From NCBI GenBank assembly GCA_013399875.1, contig VXAZ01003903.1, positions 372,001 through 436,000 on the forward strand: a DNA stretch of 64,000 bases. Direction: 5' to 3'. The position numbers and the translations under genes were made by a program. This document shows positions 1-11,200 of this stretch, one piece after another. The notes beneath the pieces are model-generated. The model was not told where the DNA came from, did no database searches, and saw nothing but the letters and a program-made list of their open reading frames with translations. The DNA comes from Gymnorhina tibicen. Its lineage: Eukaryota > Chordata > Aves > Passeriformes > Artamidae. Each line of letters begins with the position of its first letter. The stretch's first letter is position 1.

Positions 1-3000
1 CAGGAATACCTCTTTTATTTTTAATCTAATTGCTGAATGAGCTCAAATAGTTGTACAGAACTCATTTCACTTTCCTGCTTGTCAGGCTTCACAACCATCA
101 TACTGATATGACTTTATGTAAAAGAAGGCAACAGTTACAATGTCCCCAATATGCATAAAATTAATCTCTTTTATAATTTGTCTTATTAATATGATATCTG
201 AAACATGAACTTGAAAAGATGATACTTAGATGTGAGAACACAAATGCCTTATTTGTAAAACAATAAGGAGTAAGCCTTAGTGACATACTGACACCTTTTT
301 GAAAATCATGTCGGATTCTTATGAATTGTATCTGAGCATATCACATCAATACTTCTAAAGCTTACAGCTATTTCTCTAATTAACTATCTCCTCTTTTAAT
401 TTGATCTTAAAGAAGAAAAATTGAGGAAGCTGGATGAATTTCAGACTACAAGAGAAAAGATAGAAAACAATTTAGGGTGTCCTAAAGGTAAACCTGCTTG
501 GGAAGCCAACCTCCATAGCCTGGTTCACCATCCTGTAGTAACTCTTCCATGTAGATTACTTTGGAGTACATTAATGAGAGGCTACCTTGTGCACTGGCAT
601 TTTTAATGACTTATTCTCAGAGTTAGCACTTCCAGTTATTTACTCTCAGAGTTAATATTGCTCCAACAGAAACTCAGCCTGTGAATACAAATATCCAAGC
701 TAGCCTGCTGTGCTATGTGCAGGTTTATAGTTCTGGGCACTGATTTGAGCAAGAAACAACTAATTTAATACCTTGTAAATCATTATAAGAGGACTTTCCA
801 TTTTCAAGACAGCCTTCATTGTTAAACAGATACTCAGATACTGCAGTTATGAGTTTTGCATAAACCTCTAGCTAATAGTATTTAATTTCTTTTATGCTAG
901 TTTATCATGAAGACAAAATTCTTCTTCAATTCCTTCATTAGTAATAACATCCCTATGCTCCCAGCTGTTTTGTCTGGAGTACTGAGGAGAAAAAAGGAGC
1001 CAATTCCTCCTCATCAAATTTGCATGACTTCTGAATATGCCTCTGGGTGACGCATTTAACAAGACAAGGACAAGATACATGGTATCATTCTTCACAGGAC
1101 ATTCCTCATTAAGTGAGTTGAATATATCAAGTACCCAGATGAGCTACACTGCACAAGACAGTGCCCTTTAAAACTGGAAAATAGGTTCCTGGCCATAAAT
1201 TTGGCCCTCATCGTATTAGCTTGCTGTCTCTGAACAGGTCTAAGTCTGGAAGTTTCTTCCTATCTGCTACTACTGCTCTAACTTCAACAAGCTACAACTA
1301 TCACAGAAAAGCAGATATGATGACAGAGGGCACAGTTGCATATTATTGAAAGCAAAACAGGGAGTAGAGGGGATGAATTCAGGGCTGCAAAATCACAGGT
1401 TGTCATATCACCTAGAAGCTGAGCTTTCTCATAAATCCCAGCCTGTCTGTAGTGCCAGATATTTACACTGTGTTCTTCAAGTAATTACATTTTCTCCTTA
1501 CAAAAAAAAAGAAAAATCAGGGGTGGGGTAAAAAAAAGATTGCTTTAAAAAATAACCATGATATTAGCTACTGAGAAATGAGAGCTCAAAATGAGTTCTC
1601 ACAACGAGGCATAAATCCTGGGCAGGTGGTGCTTCAAAGGGGACTTAAGAGCAAAGATGGGAGTAAAACTCAGAAAGGAAGTTGGAGGAAAACTCTTCTA
1701 AGGATCTAAGATAGCATACCAGGAGGTAAAAACTCAAGATCACTAAAAAAAAGCTAGATAAAATAAGCCCACTAACTATGAAGAAAATCAGTCCTATGTG
1801 ATTATCCTGATTAGAGTAGGGATGATGTGTGCATCACAGAGCATCTGAGTCTCAGGATCTGCCCAGCCCCTGCACAACTGCAACCTCCCTGTGTCCACTT
1901 ATGGGGATATTAAGTGAATTAAATCAACAACATGAGAATTCATTTACCTATCTGGAAAAATGATGAGAAGTTTGTTGCAAGATTTGCAAATTTTTAGATA
2001 ACGTGAGCATGCTTTAACCCGAGCTAACAAACTGCTTTGTGTAGCCCAGCTGGAGACTTTTAAACAATGCTGAGAGCATTTTAATGTAGAGAAGAACTTA
2101 TGGAAGGGACACAGTCACAGAACCAACAGCTTGTGACAGTAAGGACACAAAATGACATATGCATATGCAACAATATTTGATTAACTGTTATTTATAGACA
2201 ATCATTTTACCATTATTGCTTATTTATTTTCATTACCTTTGAATTAATTTATATTTGGTTCCTTTTTCTAATCTTTATGTACGCTGTACTGCCCATCTCA
2301 AATTGAATTTCCCATCACAGTGCCTATGATTTTAGATACTTCCTGTAACTAAAGAAGAAACAGTGCACAGGGGATGAAACTCTAACAACCCTACATTTGT
2401 CTGCTCCTTTTGCAGGAAAAACAGCATTTTGCCTTTGCCTGAATGACAGTTCCTAAACCACTAGATACAGCCTTAAAGAGCAGAGAGTGATTCCATATAT
2501 CAAGAATTATTTCATTCTGAAATGTGAATCCCCTAAAGGATTCTATGCTTGGAGTTTGCAGGTCACTGGTGATGGAAAGGATAAACAGAAGTGACATTAG
2601 ACACCCACACACTTCTACCAAGTTACTATCCAATATATTATCAGAAGATGCAGATTGTAAACTGGTAATTTGGTGTTATTAAGATCCTAGCCCACAAAAG
2701 CAAAGTGAATTTTATAAGCTTAATAATATCTTGCTACTGCCATTTTTAACTTTATAGTAATAGCGGCCTCTCATATGATACATAAACATTAACTGGCATT
2801 AATGGCCTTTGAAATGTCCTTGCTGATACTGCTAACAGTCTTGTAGGCTACTGTTCCCTAACAGCTTAGATTACCATAGAAGCCAAAGGCCCCAATTAAG
2901 ATCAAGAGCCCTTTTGTTCTAGACACTGAGCAAACATATCCTGTTCTGAAGAATGTTTAAGCTGAAAAATGAGAGATGCTCGATGAGAGTTGAAACAGGA

Positions 3001-4194
3001 AAGGTATAATGCAATGTTTACAAATCATTACTGGTATGTTAAAAGGTTACAAAAGATTCATATTTGCTCCTTTAGCTGCCATCATTCATTAAAGCAAAAA
3101 CATTTGAAAACAAAACTTGTTTCTTGTCCTATGTAATATTGTTCATTTGGTTTTCTTCAATTTGATCGAAAAATATATAAACAGTTTAATCTCATTTTTG
3201 CTTTGGCATAATGCTATTCCATCTAAAGCATGACAGCAGAAAAATTACTTTCTTTAAGATATTTTCATCAAAAATAGAGTCCTCTGGGAAGATGTTTATA
3301 TACTTAAAAGTGCAATGAATCTGTAGTGACTACTTTGTGGCAATGGTGATAGGTAAGACATGTTTTGCTGAAAAAATACTTTGCTGAATCAGGATCTTAA
3401 TTGTATTATGTTAATAAATTAATTAATTAATCCAAAAATGCCAGCTAGTTCCATATACTTTTTTCTTTCCATTAGTGCAAACTTAAGGTGACCCTGGATT
3501 GCCCAAATCATGATACCAGACAGTTTTTTGTGGGCAGAGGTGGCGAATCTGATCAATGAACTACTCCAGGTTTGAACACTTTAGGTTTTTTTATTTGTAG
3601 GGTTTTTTTTTTTTACTTTGGTCAGCTCACCTGCATTATGTAAAATAAGTGCTATGATAAATTACATTCTTCAGCAGATTTATGAACCTGTATTATGTAC
3701 AACATACTGATAGCCGTACATAAACACTTCCTCAGTAATCACTCCTAATGGCTGCAAGATTAAGAATTTACTTCCATAATAGATTTCCAGTTTCTGTATT
3801 ATTTAAACATCACTTTCACTTTTTTAGGCACTCAAAAGATGAAATGCAGCTTCTAATAATGTTTAATGAATAAGCAATTCCTCTAAGGAGGGTAGTGTCA
3901 TTTCTAAACTATCTTTATTCACTGGAATAAGCCAGAAATTTCCATTTTTTTCTTGATTACCAAACCTGCAATTATTTTATTTTAAAATGATAAGATTTTT
4001 AAGGTTTCATAATTAAAATAATTAATATGTTGTGCATTTATGTATGTGGGTTGTAATAATAACGGAACAAAAGTAATGTTTTATAATTAATAATAACTAA
4101 TCACATACTATTAATTAATAAAACAATAAAACGTGGTGGTCTTACTACTGTATTGATTTCCTCTTGAGTGAAAAAAAATGAGGCTACTTTATAT
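1..4194. other. AT-rich stretch, no gene recognised
   Basis: I see no coding exon, RNA gene or recognisable interspersed repeat here. Reading frames are short and several start at TTG rather than ATG. There are simple AT-rich patches, including an AATT run near 3417-3431 and a T-run at 3601-3614. The composition resembles intergenic or intronic bird DNA. Confidence 0.5.
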
Positions 4195-5165
4195 GGAATG
4201 GTGGTGGTCTGACTGGTGGTACTGAGCAGCTGCCCTGGCAGGGCTCTGGAGGATGCTCTTGCAGCTGAACTGCCATGTTCATTATGGTCACTGCTGGCTC
4301 CAGCCTTGCACAGGCCAAGGCCACCCACTCCGAAAGCCATGGCACAGTGGTTCAGATGTCAGATCACCAGCAGTCAGAGCAGGGTTGCTGGAGGGAGAAG
4401 GAATTATTACCCACCAGCTGAAGAATAACCCCTACAGGGCCATTACTATCTGAATGCACAAGGTCACTGCATGGTCCTGAGTGATGGCAGTAGTCCTGGA
4501 AGCAGTTCTCGTGCCGCAGAATATTCATTTTTACACATCCATCTTGTCCCAGAAATGGGTCGGTTTGATGACAAGAAATCTTATTGCACCTCTCAACTGA
4601 ATCCGTGGCACAAGCAGCTTTGTGCCAGTAAATTCACTGCCAGAGTCATCACAGGGGAGCTATGTTAAGCAATATACCATCAGGGTACACCCTGTCTGGG
4701 CTCTCAAACATCAGAGCCTTCTGGCCCAATCATATGCCTAAATGTACCAAGTTCATCAAGAAGATGCATTTCCAATCCAGTGTTCCTGCAAGGGGGCTTC
4801 AGAGAGGGTAGTGCTCCCATTACTTCCCCTGCCCTCAGCAGTCATTGCAAGTACATACAGTACAGGAGCTCCTTGTCCAAGTGCTTCCAAAGCAATCTTC
4901 CCAGGACACGGGCGGGCATGCCCACAGCCCAGCACCCAACACAGGAGCACTTCCTCAGCAGCCACAGCTCCCATGGGAAATGCGGCATCCAACACCACAC
5001 CGTGCTTTTCCAGAACACACGTTACCATCCTGCACTGCTGCTCTGAGCACTATCTTGGGGTGCTGCTCTTCCACCTTAGAACAGGCCAGTCACTGTGCCA
5101 ATACATTAAAGGGATCCTTGGCTCTTCCTGCCATAAAGGCAAACTGGCCTCTCTTACTTAGGTCT
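4195..5165. other. GC-richer block of unknown origin
   Basis: This block is visibly richer in G+C than its flanks and is open over 90 to 139 codons in three overlapping frames on both strands, which is what GC-rich non-coding DNA or a decayed element would give. It directly precedes a CR1 fragment. The minus-strand translation hints at a retroelement (a D-x-GSEFTG-like string near 4620-4655 recalls integrase), but stops interrupt it and no second motif confirms this. It may be an old retroviral or LINE remnant, or simply a GC-rich island. I do not assign a function. Confidence 0.3.
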
Positions 5166-5246
5166 CACACCCTAAAAAAATGTAGAAAATGAACAAAGGA
5201 GAAAAAAGCAAAGCAGCAGCAACAGACAATGAGGAGAGCAGTCAAT

Positions 5247-5375
5247 ATGCTGGAAGTTATGGCTGCTTTTCAGAGGGATCATGAGAGGTTGGAGAAGGGG
5301 TCTGGCAGGACATCATGGAGCTCAACAAAGACAAATGGAAAGTTCCTCATCTGCAGAGGAGTATCTCACACAGTT
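5247..5375 (+). mobile_element. CR1 LINE fragment (part of ORF2)
   Basis: The sequence follows the CR1 ORF2 segment after the reverse-transcriptase core: a stretch like 'cagagggatc...ggttggagaag', then 'catggagctcaacaaag', then a counterpart of the 'aaggtcctgcacctg' segment. In CR1 this encodes the RDLDRLE...RFNKxKCKVLHL region. The reading frame is damaged and neither end is an element end, so this is an internal scrap of an old copy in sense orientation. The match is from memory of the family, without alignment. Confidence 0.55.
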
Positions 5376-7295
5376 GAAAGCAACAAGTGAGTCTTGGGTA
5401 CACGTCAGGGAGCTGAGAATAACCAAACTGAGCCAGGCCTCAGTATAAAGCTGCAAATCATCACAGCAAAGTACGGGAACTGGTAAGTCAAGACTGGCTT
5501 GGATGTAACTTCATTAACCCTGCACAAACATATTTGGCACTGTGGCAAGATAAGGACTAACCAAACAGCTGGTCACAAATACAAGACCTCAGTATAGAAA
5601 ATGCTGAACTAAAATAAAGTAATTTAACATTTCTGATTGAACGCCAGTAATAAAATACAGGAAAATATTGCAATAACAGTGCCATTAAGACTGCTGTGGC
5701 ATGAGGACAGAGAAACAGTTGCATGAAATTGTCACTGCTGGAAAACAGCTGCAGGGTGAGGACATGGTGACCAACAATGACCAGCTGTCTTTAGATTGAA
5801 CTGACTCAGCAGAAGCAATGAATAATTTCTTTGAGAATATACAGAAGTACATACTGAGAAGTACAGAAGGTTCTAGGTCACAGCACCTTGAAGGCATAAA
5901 AAGACAACTTAAAGACTACCAAGGTAGGATCAGCAGAAGAGGATCAGTGTTGAAGATCCCAGCATCTAAGAATCAATGGTTACACTGATAAACATCCACC
6001 TAGGGTCTCTCAACATATCAGGTGCCAGGAGTGTGGGCCCAAAATGCCAAGAGAGGGGTATTGAGGACTTCTTGGATTGGGACAATTCAGGGATTTGCTG
6101 CCATAACCGTAACACTGTGCTGCTCATGGTTCTAAGACTACTGCTGCTAATGTCTGTTATAGCTATCCACTGCCATTTTCATGTTTATTCCATAAATAGT
6201 TAGCTTATTCAGTGTCACCACCAAAGTTATCTCACAGTTCTCTCATTTGTTCTGCCTTAAGTACTGTAAAGTTAAATATTGCTAAGACATAACCACATCT
6301 TCTACTGCTGTGCTTGAGTTCTCATGTTGACACATTACAGTCTACATAAGCTGATGAAAAAAATCACATATATAGCACACAGTCACAGTCTCTTTCCTTG
6401 CTGGGTATCACTGCTGCGTGTTCCTATTCTTTCCCAGTACCAAAGAAGCATGCAGTGGATGAGAGAGCCTGGGCATTGGTGCATGTAATGATGTTTTTGG
6501 CTCTGCTGTGCAGACCACTGATAGGTGCTAGAAGACTTGGCTGTTGTAGATAGAGTCAATTATGAGGCAGATCATCAGTACCACACATATATGGGCCCTG
6601 AAAGGCACATTAAGGACTAGATACACTTGAAGGAACACCAGGTGAGTGCTCTCATGGAAGAACTAGAGATGTTCATATGACTAATACATTTGGAGAGCTG
6701 GGAAACTGGGCCTTAAAAGCACTGAAAAGGCCATATCCCTACAGAACAGGGTAGTTGCACATCTCATTTACCAGAAATAAATTCTATTCCAATAAGTTTC
6801 CATCAAAGGAAATAGTCATGAAAATGATTTTGCTAAAAAGAAGTTCTATTTTCATATCGTTACTATTTCATGAAGGTCACTCTTCCTTTGTTTTCATGGA
6901 TTTACTTGTTGAGCATTCCCATTGTGATGACAGTTAATTCCCATTTATTATACTGCCAGTTATCTCAGACATCTGCATTTCCCCACACTCTGTGCAGTGT
7001 GTGCCAATGCTGATGAAAAGACAGCACATGTGTGGAGGAAGAAGCAAACGAATCGTTCAGCGTCTGGGACTGCTGCTGAGACTAACAAAAAGCAGAGTTT
7101 ATGTAGGCAGCTTAGTGAAGCACACTTTTCTAAAACCATTTGCTTTGGATCCAACCTTTGCTAAGAGCAATTAGAAGTAATTGTCACCCAGTGGCTCTTC
7201 TGTAATCCAGACATTGAAAAGCACAGAGTTCAGGTGAGTTTCTAAAGTGCAGGGATCCAAATCATACAGAATGCTGCCACACTGGTCTAACTGGC
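5376..7295. other. Unassigned non-coding stretch
   Basis: No gene or known repeat could be supported. Base composition is moderate. Short frames exist on both strands but none has a recognisable domain. The part just below the LTR (7171-7290) is open on the minus strand for about 40 codons, which is within chance expectation. Confidence 0.45.
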
Positions 7296-8241
7296 TGTGG
7301 TGGTTTGACCATGGCTGAATGCCAGATGCCCACCAAAACTGCTCTGTCGATTCCATCCTGAGCTGGACAGGGGAGAGAAAATATAATCAAAAGCTTGTGC
7401 CTTGACATAAGGACAGGGAGAGATCACTCATTATTACCATTAAGAAACCCTCCACTTGGGGAAATTACTTGAATTTATTACCCATCAAAATCAGAGATGT
7501 ATAATGTGAGGTAAACCAAAAGCCAAAAAAAAAATCCCTTCACCTGGCCTCCCACTCCCTCCTGGGCTTGATTTTATTCCCAATTCTCTACCTCCTCCCC
7601 CGCAGCTGCACGGGGAGATGGGGAATGGGGGTTATGGTCAGCTCATCACATGTTTCTGCCGCTGCTTCCACCTCAGGGAAAGGAGTCTTTCCCTGATCCA
7701 GTGTGGGGTCCTTCCCATGGGGGGCAGTCCTCCATGAACTTCTCCAGTGTGAGTCCTTCCCATGGGCTTCAGTTCTTCACAACTGCTCCAGTGTGGGCCC
7801 CTCTTCACAGGGTCAGTACTTCAAGAAGGCGTGGGGCTCCTCCACGGGCTGCGGGTGGATCTCTGCACCCCAGGGCCCTCCATGGGCCGCAGGGGTGCAA
7901 CTGCTTCACCATGGCCTTCACCACAGCCTGCAGGGGAAATCTCAGCTCTGGCACCTGGAGCAGATCCTTCCCCTCCTTCTTCACTGATCTTGCTGTCTGC
8001 AGGGCTTCTCTCACATATTCTCACTTGCTCTTCTCTGGCCACAATTACTTCTCTGCAATAATTTCTTTTCCCTTCTTAAATATGTTATTCCAGGGGCATT
8101 ACTGCCATCACTGATGGGCTCAGCCTCGGCCAGTGGTGGGTCCATCTTGGAGCCCACTGGCACTGGCTCTGTCAGACATGGGGAAGCTTCCAGCAGCTTC
8201 TCACAAAAGCCACCAAAACCTGGCCATGCAAACCCAATACA
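7296..8241 (-). mobile_element. Solo LTR, avian endogenous retrovirus (family 1, copy 1)
   Basis: Long terminal repeat of an endogenous retrovirus, read on the minus strand. It begins TGTATTGGGTTTG (high-coordinate end) and ends CCACCACA (low end), giving the TG...CA boundaries of an LTR, 946 bp. A TATA-like ATATTTAAG lies at 8075-8083 and an AATAAA signal at 7474-7479. The five bases flanking each side, ctggc and ctgga, match at four of five positions, fitting a worn 5-bp target-site duplication. No primer-binding site follows the low end and no polypurine tract precedes the high end, so this is a solo LTR left by LTR-LTR recombination. The 94 to 154 codon ORFs across 7650-8114 on both strands are by-products of its GC-rich body. 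A diverged second copy lies at 17348-18095. I recognise the family as common in bird genomes but cannot name the subfamily. Confidence 0.75.
7697..7815 (-). repeat. Degenerate ~45-bp tandem repeat inside the LTR
   Basis: Three units each start with a tccagtgtg[g/a] motif (7697, 7743 and 7787), and the first two are followed by a 'tccttcccatggg' element, so the period is 46 then 44 bp. On the minus strand each unit reads CCCATGGGAAGGA...C[CT]CACACTGGA. Copy 2 has counterparts at 17722, 17768 and 17803. These repeats lie between the TATA-like box and the polyadenylation signal of the LTR. Confidence 0.6.
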
Positions 8242-11200
8242 CTGGATCTCTTGGATCATCTCTGAAAAAAAATAGGACAAGCAGCAGAAATGTGTTCTAA
8301 GGTCTAAGCTGACTGACGTGAGAGAGCTAAGACATGAAAAATGGGTAAATTCTTATGAGATTCTAGCTCATCTAGAATGATCTATCATTCCTTAGGTTAT
8401 TTTACTGGATTTTACATGAGCCTTAATGACCATTGTCTTATTTCATTTTGCATGTGAAATACAATTTTCTCTGAAAATGACTAGTGCTTTTATTTGTACT
8501 GGGCTGACAGAAACTCTGTATGCTGCACTGGAAAAGACTGTTCATTTCTGAGAAAGTCTTATTAAACTGATAGACAGGAACAGCTGCCAACAGCTCACAC
8601 ATCAAAGCTCTCATTGCTGCACTATTTCATGGACTCTTGCTATTTCATAAATACGGAATAGCTGCTTGTCTTTAGATCTGATTAAAGAATTTTACATGGG
8701 TCTCAGGAAGATGGAAAGTTAATATAAAACAAGCAGGAGTTTTTCTTTGGAAAAAATTGTCCCATTCCAGCATAAGTGACTTGTGTCATTTCAAAAACAT
8801 TCTGCTTCAAAAATTAAAGGAATTATTCACATTTTCATTCTGGGTTAAATTTTGAAACACTCTAGCTTGATCTCACTTCACAATTGCAAAATTTTGCAAT
8901 GTTTCTGTAACACATACATTTACATTTTCCATAATACAGAAAATTAAATTCTACCCAGCACCACAAATAAACCTCATTAAATTATTTTTCTCTTTTTTTG
9001 GTTTTTTCTTTTTTTAAACAATCTTAGTGGACTACCAGTTACAGAAAGTGGGAATTGAGGATGAGATTTAATAAGAAGCAAATTCTTTTCATCTTTTTCA
9101 TTTGAATAACTCAAATAACTAGTAAGTCCTCATTTAGAGATAATTTTCAAAGACACAACTGTGGTATAAAAAAGATGGGCAGAACTGTAGCATCCAGGCA
9201 GTAATGTAGATTCAAGAGGCACAAATTAAGTTCCCTTTCTATTGCAGACTTTATTGTAACTGTGTGCATGTTATTTGCATTTCTCAGTACCTAATGTGTA
9301 ACAAACACCACAAACACTGGGATGAAGAAAATATATTACTCATGGTAAGAAACTGAGGAAACAGCCATACAGAAGCTGATGGCTGTGTGGCATATACCTA
9401 ATACCTTTAAAAAGCTTCTTTTGCAGATTAAAGTTATGCTTTGAGCATAACAGTAATGTGCTACCTTAACAGTTAAACTAAACCTTATTATATAAAGGAA
9501 ATTTACTCATTATCTACATATAGGCAGTAATAAATTATGGATCTATACAAGTTTGAATAACTGACGTAATATAAAAACTAAGTTTGTGACATTTAAACTG
9601 TAGAACGATAAAACATAAATTGCCAATGAAGTGACAAAATTAGTTTCCATTCATCTAAAATTAGATAACATTATTCTCTCTTTTCTGACCAAATTCATTT
9701 TTGTGAACTGACATGAACAGAACTGTGCAGCTCCTCTAACAATGGAACCTGACAAATTCAGCCCTGCTGCCTCCTTCTGTTTATCCAATCCCTTGTTCAC
9801 AGACTCCCTGAGCTCTGAAAAGGTGTGGATTGATTGTGGTATCCTGTGCCTAAAGGAAAAACACATCCTCAGGTCCCAAACCCTGTGTGCATTTGGGTTC
9901 TGTCATTAAAAGCTGCTTCTCATTTCCACAAATTAGTATACCTGACACCAGAAATATATTACAAAAATACATATAAATTTACAAGAATTTTATTCAAGAT
10001 AATGACATAGAAGTATGAAAGGGGGTTTCTGTCATTGAATGGAGATGACAAGTAAGTATAAATGATCATTTGAAAAGGTGGTCTCTGGGTAAGTAGTTCT
10101 GTAGTTGTTTTAAGCCTGAGGAAACTGCTCTATCCCGCAGCTTGTCAGAACACCAGTGAATACCTACCAGTGCAGGCATTTGGGTTCATTTAAACAGTGT
10201 ATATTAATAAATATGTGTAGGGAGTGAGCTGAGCGGAAGAAAATTATGCATTATTCATGCAGCTAACAACACTTACTCATGCCTAGTATAAATTGAAACC
10301 TAAAAGTGCAAATCTAGGACACTGAGATTTTCAATCATGCTGAGTTATATTTAAATTCAATCTATGCCAAAAATTCTGAGTTCATTTCATGTTTTCACAT
10401 CAGCACAGAAGCATTTCATACTTTCTCTCACTGGTTATATTTTGGGAAACGTAAATTATGAATGTAGCAGTTTTTGCAAGTGAATGGTAATAATTGTTAC
10501 ATGGATTGCACTTGAGATGCAGTGGACATGAAATTAAGTGACATGCATAGTGCTGGGGATTAGTTTAATTCCATCTGATAGCTCCTGAAGAAAAATATTT
10601 AAAACACAAAAAAACTGAAAAATGAGCAAGTTTTATAAGTGAGGAAAAAGAAGCTGTATTTTGCAATTTTATTTCCTTAATGAAACATTCATATAACACC
10701 ATTTCTTATAAGTCCTCTTAACTCAAAACTGTGAAGACAATCATTTTTAGAACATGATAACCGTTTTTTTGCAATCCATGTTGTTCTAATCTCTCATCAA
10801 TTCTTATTTTCAAAATATGGAAATCATGCTGAACTCCTACACTAAGCCACTGAAAAAGCTAATTTGTATTTGCCAAGTGGAAAAATCTTCTTTTCTGTTT
10901 TACATAATTAGGCCTCTGTAATGACACTTTTCCAAAAAATACCTGAAAACTTCATTCCCTGACTTCACTTAGTCTTAATTAGTCTAAGGAACATAAGGCT
11001 GGGGAAAAAAAAAAAAAAAGAGAGACCTAACATAGCTACTGTCCTGAAAGAAGAGTTTAATTCAGTGGGAGAATCTGGATCCACAAATTAAGAAAAGTCA
11101 TAGTAATTTCACCTCACTAAGCCTACTTCCTTCTAACCCTGTTAGATTTTCTTATCTGAATGCTAAGACCATTTGAAGGCAGAGCTGGGCTACTACAGGC

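Noticed and set aside
7650..8114. 154-codon plus-strand ORF and overlapping 94- and 99-codon ORFs
   Set aside because: They lie antisense to an LTR and arise from its GC-rich repeated body; several frames are open on both strands.
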